This document shows, one piece after another, positions 7,701 to 13,862 of a stretch of 33,069 nucleotides of DNA. The stretch's first letter is position 1. The number at the start of each line of letters is the position of its first letter. This stretch comes from Acidimicrobiaceae bacterium. Lineage in GTDB: Bacteria; Actinomycetota; Acidimicrobiia; Acidimicrobiales; Bog-793. Location of the stretch: assembly GCA_027306925.1 (NCBI GenBank), contig DAHUXW010000028.1, forward strand, positions 1 to 33,069, read 5' to 3'. The notes under the pieces were generated by a model. That model saw nothing but the letters and a program-made list of their open reading frames with translations. It did not search any database and was not told the DNA's origin. Both the position numbers and the translations under genes were made by a program.

Positions 7701-8093
7701 TCACGGGCCCGCCAGGACGGCCTCGGCCTCGATCTCGACGCGCCAACGCGGGTCGAGGAGCCCGGCGACGAGCACCATCGTCGCCGCGGGACGCACGTCG
7801 CCGAGCACGTCGTGGTGGGCGCGTGCGACGCCGTCCACGTCCGACGCGCTCGTGAGGTACATGCGTGTGCGCACGACGTCGGCGATCGCAGCGCCCGCGC
7901 CCTCGAGCGCTCCGGCGATGATCTCGAAACACCGCCGCGCCTGGACCTCGGCGTCGTCCGCGCACGAGCCGTCCGGCCACACCGGGCCGGTGCCCGAGAC
8001 GACGACGCGATCGCCGGTCCTCACCGCACGGCTGAACCCGATGATCGGCTCGAAGGGCGAACCGGAGGACACGAGCTGCCTCGGCGCGGACAT
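7701..8093 (-). CDS. RidA (YjgF/YER057c/UK114) family protein without the usual catalytic Arg
   Basis: This 130-residue protein has the Rid fold markers VVVSGTGPVWPDG at about 30-42, VVRTRMYLTSASD at 73-85 and the C-terminal VEIEAEAVL at 119-127. RidA proper hydrolyses reactive enamines and imines released by PLP enzymes, using an Arg in the VARLP motif. Here the matching position reads VAGLL, with Gly111 in place of Arg. It therefore more likely belongs to one of the Rid4-7-like subfamilies that lack deaminase activity. The ATG at 8093 has no spaced ribosome binding site but sits 6 nt after a GATACT box, consistent with a leaderless transcript. Its neighbours, pirin and a cyclodeaminase homologue, fit amine or imine chemistry. 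Confidence 0.88.
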   Translation of the reverse strand: MSAPRQLVSSGSPFEPIIGFSRAVRTGDRVVVSGTGPVWPDGSCADDAEVQARRCFEIIAGALEGAGAAIADVVRTRMYLTSASDVDGVARAHHDVLGDVRPAATMVLVAGLLDPRWRVEIEAEAVLAGP

Positions 8094-8099
8094 CCCCCG

Positions 8100-8105
8100 A
8101 GTATC
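8100..8105 (-). promoter_or_regulatory. Candidate -10 box, leaderless arrangement
   Basis: The minus strand reads GATACT, followed by six nucleotides and then the ATG of the RidA-like gene. The spacing would put the transcription start at the start codon. Confidence 0.4.
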
Positions 8106-8142
8106 GCCGACGCCCGGCCTCGCGTGCCCGGGGCGGTCGCGG

Positions 8143-8181
8143 GCCCGGCCGGGTCGCTCCTGCGCCCGGCCGGGCCGCTCC
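8143..8181. repeat. Two 18-bp direct repeats, each with a palindromic core
   Basis: Copies at 8143-8160 and 8164-8181 differ at one base and have a 21-bp period. Each contains the perfect palindrome CCCGGCCGGG. They lie in the 116-nt gap after the surface-protein gene and could form 3' hairpins for that transcript. Confidence 0.6.
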
Positions 8182-8209
8182 GCACGGTTCCCGCCGTGAT
8201 CTCCACCCG

Positions 8210-11200
8210 CTACCCGCCCGGTCGGGCGTCCCGGGAGTCGCCGCTCCGACGGCGCCCGAGCGCGAGGAGCACCGCCCCCGCGACGGCCGCGCACGCGGCA
8301 CCTACGAGCAGCTGCTCGATCGGGAACCCCGTGTAGGGAAGCTCGGGCGCCGGTGGCGCGGCGCCGGGAACGTGCGTCGGAAGCTCGGGGAGCGCGACCT
8401 CGACCGCCGAGAGCGGGCTGCGCGCCGTGAGGACCGCGGTGCAGTGCAGCGCGGCGTCGAAACGGTAACCGGGCGGCGCGCGCACCTCCTTCAGGCACCA
8501 CGCGTGGCCGGCGGGCACTTCGACGACCATCCGGCCGTCGGCACGAGTCACGCCCGTCGCGTAGAACACGCCGTCGCGGATGCCGGCCGGGACGGTTCGA
8601 CCAGGCGCCCGGCCGGCGCCCGGCGCGGGACCGCCGACCGAGTACACGTCGTACTCGGCACCCGGGATCCCGGTGTCGGGCTGCAGCGAGTTGAACTTGT
8701 GCGCCTGGATTTCGACCATGCGCGGCCGCTCGGGTAGCGGCATGCGGAACGCGCTCGCAGGGCTCGCCGCGCCGAGCACCGTCGTGCAATGGGGTCGGGG
8801 GTCGGCGACGAAGTCGGGTGGCGCGGTGACCTCGACGAGGCACCAGGCGTGGCCGTCGGGCACGACGAGGTCGATGCCGCCCGCCCTGCCGGTGCGGGCG
8901 CGCCCCACCCAGGTGTCCCCGGCGAGCGGGCGCGGTGGCGGATCGGCGGGCCGCGGCCGCGGCGCGCCGGTGAGCGGCGGCCCGACGACGTACAGGTCGT
9001 AGACAGCCCCCGCGATCGGGCTCGTCGGCATCAGCGCGTCGTACGTGTGCGCCCGGATCGTGACGGTCGCCGGAGCGGCGGCCCGCCCCCGCCGGCGCCG
9101 CGCCGGTGCCCGGGGCGGCGCCGCCCCCCGTGGGCCCGGGGCCACAGGAGGAGCCGCGACGGGCGACGCCGCCGCTCGCACGTCGGCGATCGTCACGGCG
9201 GACGCGACCGGTGGCACGACGGTGCTCCCGGCGAGCACGGGCGTGCACGCGGGCGCAGCGTTGCGCACGTAGCCGGCAGGTGGCGAGGCCTCGACGACGC
9301 AGTACGCGTACCCGGGCAGCTCCAGCGGGAAGCTGACGGCGCCCGACCCGCTCGACGTCGCGCTCGCGACCCACGTCCCGCCCGCGAGCACCGGCGCACC
9401 CGCGGGCGGTGACGGCGGCGCAGGGACCCCGCCGGCGCCCATCCGGTAGAGGTCGAGAAGCGCGCCCGCGAGCAGGCCGTGCGGAGGACCCGCGTCGACC
9501 TTGTCGGCTGTGATCGCGACGTACTCGCCGGGCTCGGCGACGGCGACTGGCGCCGCACCCGTCGTGTCGCTCGCGACAAGGCATCCGCTCTCGCCACCGG
9601 CGAACCCTGCGGGGGCGACGGCCTCGTCCCAGCAGTAGCGCTGGCCCGCGACCAGCACGTCGGCGGTCGTGCAGGTCCCCGATGCCGACGTGGTGCAGGT
9701 CGCGACGACCGGTCCCGACGCTCCCCCGGTGCGCACGTCGAAGCGGGCGCCGGCGAGGTCGGGCGACGCCGGGTCGAAGTTGCCGGTCGGGTGCTTCGCG
9801 AACGAGATCGGGACCAGCTTCGGGTCCGCGAAGTCGAGCACCGCGACCGCTCCCGGGTCGAGCACGACGTCGCGGGTGGACGCGGTCGGATCGAGCGCGA
9901 ATCCGGCCGGAGCGGACACCTCGGTCACCTCGTAACGGCCCGGGAGCAGGCCGAGGCCGGAGCTCGCGCCCGGGGAGCACGCGCCGATCGAGTCGGTCGT
10001 GCAGCGACCCAGATCCTCGTCGTAGACACCCGACGCGCTCGAGTCGTACCGCACGTCGAACACGCCGCCCACGATCGGCGCGCTCGTCCCTGCGTCGAGG
10101 TTGTAGATGTCGAGCGACGCGGGGTCGACCGTGTCAGTCACGTCGACCATCGTCGTGGTGTGACCGAGCGCGACGACGGCGGTGAACGGCGGCAACGCGG
10201 AGTAGCCGGGGGGCGGATGCGTCTCGGTGAGGGTGTACGTTCCGGGCTGAAGGGACGCGACCACGTTCGAGGTGCCTGCGCTCGAAATTGCAAGCGTGCC
10301 GACAATTCCATTCGAAGGTGCGGCACCTTTTACGCTGAAGACGGCTCCGCCAACCGAGTAGTATGATTCGTCATTTCCCGCCATATTCACGGAAATTGAT
10401 CCGAATGCATAATTGGAGATGGACACCGCGTCAGAAGCGCCAGCATTCACGCTCACCATCTGCGTAGGTGCTGATCCCGATAAGTAGTAGCCAGTTGGCG
10501 ATGACACCTCTGTGACCTCATACATTCCGGGTAACAGCCCAGAGCCATCGTTTGGTGGTGATAGACATCTGCCTGATACACCGGTAAAACAAGAACCGAT
10601 GTTTTGCGTGAACACTGAATTGTTGAGCGGTGCATACGAGAACATGACTCGTCCACCGCTGAGAAATGTGCCGGTCTGCGAATCAGAGAGCTGTGCCGAC
10701 AACGTCCCTGGGATGGCGCGGTTCTCATTTGCGCCAGTGAAGTGCGCGGTCACATTGCCCCCGTCGATGACGGTCACGCTCTCGTCCGAGGCGGCGGCGT
10801 AACCCGGGGGCGGCGTCTCCTCGTGCACCGTGTAGGTCCCCGTCGGAAGTAGCTGGCTCGGGCCCGCGGCGCCGTTGCCGTCCGTCGTGAGCGTCGCGAC
10901 GACGGACCCTTGCGAGTCGATGACCTGGTACACGCCGCCTGCGAGGCCGAGGTATGCGACGTCATCCCCGCCTTCGTCGATCGACACTGTTCCCGCCGTC
11001 GGCGCGCCGCCGGTCGGGGAGATCGTGTCCGAGTTCGCCGCGGCCACGGGGGCCTCGGGGCCGACGATCGCGGCGCCGCTTCCGGTGGTGTCGTAGTACT
11101 GGAGCCCGAGCGCGCCGACGGTCGCCGTCGCGCTGATGCTCACGGCGGTCGACGCGCTGTCCGCGTAGATCTCCGCGCTCGCCTCGCCCAGCGAGTCGGT

Positions 11201-11914
11201 CGTGAACGCGGCGGTCGTCGCCCCACCCACGAAGGTGCCGCCCTGCACGCTCAGCGAGACGGACTGGCCCGCCGCCGCAGTACCCGAGCCAGGGAACACG
11301 ACTCGAAGCTGGAAGATCGCACCGGCCGTCGGCACTGACGAGATCCCGGTCGTGTTGAGGTCGACCGTCGGACTGCCCGTCGCTCCGCCGGCCTGCGAGT
11401 ACCAGGTCTCGAGTTGGTCGTACGCCGCGAGGAGGCCGCCGCTCGTCGGCAAGGTCGGCGCGCCCCAGGCTGCCTGGTCGTAGAGCAGCTGCGCAGCCTC
11501 GGCGATGTCGTCCGCGCTGTACTGGGCGGTTCCATCCCACGACCCGGTGGCGTCGGCCTCGCTGAACGCGAAGCCGATCGCGGCGAGCGTCGAGGAGTCC
11601 ACCCCCGTCGGCACGCCTCCCGGGGCGAAGGCGAGCGTCGGGTCCGGCGACACGGGCGCGCCAGCCGCCGCCGCCTCGAGCGCCCAACCGGTCGAGGTGG
11701 GGAAACCCGGGCCGTACGTCCCGTACCACCCCGACGACCCGTCGTAGTTGCCACACGCGCCGTGGAACGCGTAGGCAACGGAGGTCGATCCGCACACCGT
11801 CGCGGCGGACGCGGCCACAGACGAGATCTCGGCGCTCACGGCGATGGCACCCGCGGTCGCGGCAGCGAGCACCGCCGCGCGCCACACGATCCTCGCCACC
11901 GGTCTGCCTCGCAT
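8210..11914 (-). CDS. LPXTG-type surface protein with eight prealbumin-like (SpaA/CnaB) repeats
   Basis: This 1234-residue protein looks like a wall-anchored adhesin or pilus-like stalk. A signal peptide fills about residues 6-39. An N-terminal domain (40-170) contains Cys41, Cys54 and a LLYDQAAW segment with Gln147, which resembles a thioester domain. A beta-rich region (195-300) follows. Then come eight repeats, at about 308-399, 402-503, 504-595, 598-698, 701-796, 797-912, 949-1062 and 1066-1176. Each carries Glu followed three residues later by a Pro-rich GY/GF turn (Glu365, 469, 564, 665, 764, 875, 1028, 1143). A sorting signal LPYTG (1192-1196), a transmembrane helix and an Arg-rich tail end the protein. 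No sortase is in the window. The start may be ATG 11914 or GTG 11899, which has the better-spaced GAGG. A central segment is markedly poorer in GC. Confidence 0.9.
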   Translation of the reverse strand: MRGRPVARIVWRAAVLAAATAGAIAVSAEISSVAASAATVCGSTSVAYAFHGACGNYDGSSGWYGTYGPGFPTSTGWALEAAAAGAPVSPDPTLAFAPGGVPTGVDSSTLAAIGFAFSEADATGSWDGTAQYSADDIAEAAQLLYDQAAWGAPTLPTSGGLLAAYDQLETWYSQAGGATGSPTVDLNTTGISSVPTAGAIFQLRVVFPGSGTAAAGQSVSLSVQGGTFVGGATTAAFTTDSLGEASAEIYADSASTAVSISATATVGALGLQYYDTTGSGAAIVGPEAPVAAANSDTISPTGGAPTAGTVSIDEGGDDVAYLGLAGGVYQVIDSQGSVVATLTTDGNGAAGPSQLLPTGTYTVHEETPPPGYAAASDESVTVIDGGNVTAHFTGANENRAIPGTLSAQLSDSQTGTFLSGGRVMFSYAPLNNSVFTQNIGSCFTGVSGRCLSPPNDGSGLLPGMYEVTEVSSPTGYYLSGSAPTQMVSVNAGASDAVSISNYAFGSISVNMAGNDESYYSVGGAVFSVKGAAPSNGIVGTLAISSAGTSNVVASLQPGTYTLTETHPPPGYSALPPFTAVVALGHTTTMVDVTDTVDPASLDIYNLDAGTSAPIVGGVFDVRYDSSASGVYDEDLGRCTTDSIGACSPGASSGLGLLPGRYEVTEVSAPAGFALDPTASTRDVVLDPGAVAVLDFADPKLVPISFAKHPTGNFDPASPDLAGARFDVRTGGASGPVVATCTTSASGTCTTADVLVAGQRYCWDEAVAPAGFAGGESGCLVASDTTGAAPVAVAEPGEYVAITADKVDAGPPHGLLAGALLDLYRMGAGGVPAPPSPPAGAPVLAGGTWVASATSSGSGAVSFPLELPGYAYCVVEASPPAGYVRNAAPACTPVLAGSTVVPPVASAVTIADVRAAASPVAAPPVAPGPRGAAPPRAPARRRRGRAAAPATVTIRAHTYDALMPTSPIAGAVYDLYVVGPPLTGAPRPRPADPPPRPLAGDTWVGRARTGRAGGIDLVVPDGHAWCLVEVTAPPDFVADPRPHCTTVLGAASPASAFRMPLPERPRMVEIQAHKFNSLQPDTGIPGAEYDVYSVGGPAPGAGRAPGRTVPAGIRDGVFYATGVTRADGRMVVEVPAGHAWCLKEVRAPPGYRFDAALHCTAVLTARSPLSAVEVALPELPTHVPGAAPPAPELPYTGFPIEQLLVGAACAAVAGAVLLALGRRRSGDSRDARPGG
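10270..10790. other. Low-GC mosaic segment inside the surface-protein gene
   Basis: Within an otherwise GC-rich gene this stretch uses AT-rich codons throughout. By hand count 10561-10620 has 25 G/C of 60, against 43 of 60 at 9961-10020. It stays in frame and covers residues of about 375-549, namely repeat 2 and the first half of repeat 3. The edges are approximate. Confidence 0.75.
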
Positions 11915-11915
11915 A

Positions 11916-11960
11916 CTACGAAATCAATCCTCGTTGAGTCGTGATCTTCCACGGATTCAT
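11916..11960 (-). other. 14-codon upstream ORF before the surface-protein gene
   Basis: An ATG preceded by AGGAG with only a 3-nt spacer opens MNPWKITTQRGLIS. Its TAG ends 1 nt before the ATG of the surface protein. The tight placement would allow coupling or attenuation. Expression is not shown by the sequence alone, and the AGGAG overlaps a possible -10 box. Confidence 0.35.
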
Positions 11961-12170
11961 TTGCTCCTATAAGTAATGGGCTCGCGACGAACGGGATCGG
12001 TGAAATCTTCTCAGCCAGGGCTGTGTCAGGTAGCCACCGACTGTCACCTACATCGATGTGCTGCGAGAACAGATCGCATGGCTCAGGACAACGCGCCGCA
12101 TCCGTCATGCTTCGAGAAAACGTGAGGTGTGGCGTGAACGAGCGGCTCGCGACGAATCACTCTGGATTAG

Positions 12171-12206
12171 AGCGTGAATACCAGCGTGATGCGGAGCGTG
12201 AATTGG
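12171..12206 (+). promoter_or_regulatory. Three AGCGTGA heptamers at 12-bp period
   Basis: AGCGTGA begins at 12171, 12183 and 12195, exactly 12 bp apart. Further GCGTGA copies occur at 12132 and 12221. SARP-type regulators, which share the winged-helix/BTAD architecture of the third gene of the downstream operon, bind tandem heptamer repeats at about 11-bp period. This array is therefore a candidate operator for autoregulation and for control of the divergent surface protein. Confidence 0.45.
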
Positions 12207-12225
12207 ACGTGGCAGAGTCGGCGTG

Positions 12226-12945
12226 ATGAAACTACGCGCGCTCGACGCGATCCGGATCGAGTGGGAGCTCGTCGCGGCGTCGGACCGCGCCCGGCAAGTG
12301 CTCGACGACCTGGCACGGCTCGAGCCGGCGATCGGCCGGCTCGGCGTCACGGACCTCGCCGGCGTCGTCGCGACGACAAGCGGTCGGCTCGGGCCGGTGC
12401 CGGCGTCGGTCGTCCGCGAGGTGGTCGCGGGACTCGTCCGGCAGTTCGGCGCGGACGAGCTCGTCGGCGTCACCCTGGTCCGTTTGCTGCTCCCGGGGCT
12501 CGCGTCCGTCGCACGCGGTCTTCGATGGGGAGTCGGTGGGCCGTGGGCCGGCAGAGACGAGTTCGAGACCGATCTGGTCGCCGCCGCGTGGCACTCGCTC
12601 TATCTTCACGCCGGCGCGTCGCTCGGCCACCCGTGCAAGGTGATCCTCGAGCAGGCGAGGCGTTCACTGCGGACGGACCTCGAGCGTCACCGGCGGCACT
12701 TGGCCCGAAACCGTTCCGGCGAGGATCTGGACGACCTCGTCGCGCCGGGGCTCGACCACCTGAGCGAGCTCGCCCGGGCGCTCTCGCTCGTCTCGGGCTC
12801 TCTGATCACGAAGCGCGACGCGGCGCTCCTGCTCGCGAACCGCGTGTACGGCTACCGGCTGTCCGAGCTCGCGGAGCTCACCGGCGAAAGCGTCGCCCAG
12901 CTCAGCTATCGGAGACGCCTCGCTGAGCGAGCGGTGTGCCGGTGA
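12226..12945 (+). CDS. Sigma-70-like regulatory protein with C-terminal helix-turn-helix
   Basis: I recognise no named family, but the 239-residue protein has the outline of a divergent sigma factor. A region at 83-128 (LVRLLLPGLASVARGLRW, then DEFETDLVAAAWHSL) resembles sigma region 2. A basic segment with PCKVILEQARRSLRTDLERH (136-155) could be region 2.4. A C-terminal HTH at 196-236 (RLSELAELTGESVAQLSYRRR) resembles region 4. Starts are GTG 12223 or the adjoining ATG 12226, neither with a strong ribosome binding site. Its TGA overlaps the GTG of the next gene as GTGA, so the pair should be translationally coupled. It heads the operon divergent from the surface protein. It could direct polymerase to those promoters or be a non-sigma HTH regulator. 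Confidence 0.6.
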   Translation: MKLRALDAIRIEWELVAASDRARQVLDDLARLEPAIGRLGVTDLAGVVATTSGRLGPVPASVVREVVAGLVRQFGADELVGVTLVRLLLPGLASVARGLRWGVGGPWAGRDEFETDLVAAAWHSLYLHAGASLGHPCKVILEQARRSLRTDLERHRRHLARNRSGEDLDDLVAPGLDHLSELARALSLVSGSLITKRDAALLLANRVYGYRLSELAELTGESVAQLSYRRRLAERAVCR

Positions 12946-13856
12946 GCGCCGGTGCTCGTGCGCGCCCGCAGCCGGCGCGTGCACGGGTCCGACCGCGCGC
13001 TCCCGAGCTGGGCGGACACCGACGGGAGTACGCGTCATGGCTCACGCTCGGCCTCGTCGTCGCCGCGATCGTCGTCCTCACGACCTCACCGATGACTCGG
13101 CCACCGCACGCGGACGCCAGCCGCTCGTCGGCGCCCCGCCACGCGCGGGCGGTGCGCGGCGCGGGCGGTGCGCGACCCACGACCCCGGACGGGCCGGCGC
13201 GCGTGGTGCGCGGCGGTGCCGACGCGCGACGCCCGAGCCCGAGCGGGTCGGCGAGCGCGCCCCGGGTCGGGCCGAGCGCGCCGATCGCGACAACGACGAC
13301 CACGGCCACGCCACGCGCGGCGGCTCCGTCCACCGCGCCACCGGCCGTGGCCCGCGCTCCGGCGCCGACCGCGGCACCACCGCCCACGACCGTCGCCTCG
13401 ACGACCTCGACGACCTCGACGACCTCGACGACCTCGACGACCTCGACGACCTCGACGACCTCGACCGTGCCACTACCTGCCCGGACGACCACGACCAAGC
13501 CGGTACCGACAGGTGCGCGCGGGCAGGGATCCCCGCCGCACGCGCCGGCGGTCGCGAGCGTCGTCTCGCAGTCCTGGCCGGGCAACCTCGAGTACCCGGA
13601 CGACGTCGCCGCGACGTTCGCGCTGCGCACCTCCGGCGGGGTCGTGTCCGCGACCGCGGCCTGGTCCGGGACACCGGCGCTCAGCATCTCCGTGCGCTGC
13701 GACGGCGCGGGGCGCACCGCGACCGGGACGACCGGCCTGTACGTCGCGGCGGTAGCCGGACCGGGAACGTGCGCGGTCACGATCGCCGAGCCGGCCGGCA
13801 CCGAAGCGGTCGTGTCGTACTCGCTCGTCACCCACTATCCGGCCGTGCGGAGGTAG
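12942..13856 (+). CDS. Membrane-anchored stalk protein with Ser/Thr/Pro linker and C-terminal beta domain
   Basis: This 304-residue protein of unknown function has a basic N-terminus, one transmembrane helix at about 32-48 (WLTLGLVVAAIVVLTT), and a long Pro/Ala/Thr/Ser-rich linker. The linker contains a perfect Thr-Thr-Ser repeat of seven units. A folded domain of about 100 residues (206-304) follows, rich in beta-prone stretches with two Cys (about 253 and 277). Topology suggests an external domain on an extended stalk anchored in the membrane. GTG 12942 overlaps the upstream stop; GTG 12936 is an alternative. It is the middle gene of a coupled three-gene operon, between the sigma-like gene and the LysM-BTAD gene, and may be a partner of the latter at the cell surface. 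Confidence 0.7.
   Translation: MSAGARARPQPARARVRPRAPELGGHRREYASWLTLGLVVAAIVVLTTSPMTRPPHADASRSSAPRHARAVRGAGGARPTTPDGPARVVRGGADARRPSPSGSASAPRVGPSAPIATTTTTATPRAAAPSTAPPAVARAPAPTAAPPPTTVASTTSTTSTTSTTSTTSTTSTTSTVPLPARTTTTKPVPTGARGQGSPPHAPAVASVVSQSWPGNLEYPDDVAATFALRTSGGVVSATAAWSGTPALSISVRCDGAGRTATGTTGLYVAAVAGPGTCAVTIAEPAGTEAVVSYSLVTHYPAVRR
13396..13465. repeat. 9-bp tandem repeat encoding Thr-Thr-Ser, 7.8 copies
   Basis: The unit CCTCGACGA repeats exactly seven times, then breaks off after seven bases of an eighth copy. As 9 bp is three codons, changes in copy number lengthen or shorten the stalk of the encoded protein without shifting the frame. Confidence 0.95.
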
Positions 13857-13862
13857 TCGACG

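Larger units (their letters stand above)
11915..12225. other. AT-richer divergent intergenic region with repeated motifs
   Basis: This 311-bp region lies between the divergent surface-protein gene and the regulator operon and is visibly less GC-rich than the flanks. It holds a 14-codon upstream ORF on the left and a TTATAG/TATAGG -10-like box on the minus strand near 11966-11972. It also holds two copies of GGCTCGCGACGAA at 11979-11991 and 12144-12156, and a run of AGCGTGA heptamers at 12171-12206. No longer gene is convincing. Confidence 0.6.

Noticed and set aside
10270-10790. Insertion sequence or transposon inside the surface-protein gene
   Set aside because: The low-GC segment stays in frame, encodes repeat units of the same fold and has no transposase or terminal inverted repeats. 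Recombination between alleles fits better.
13078-13674. Minus-strand frame with long Arg-Ser-Ser repeats opposite the stalk-protein gene
   Set aside because: The repeat is the 9-bp microsatellite read in antisense. The plus-strand gene is in a coupled operon with a membrane anchor and a folded domain.
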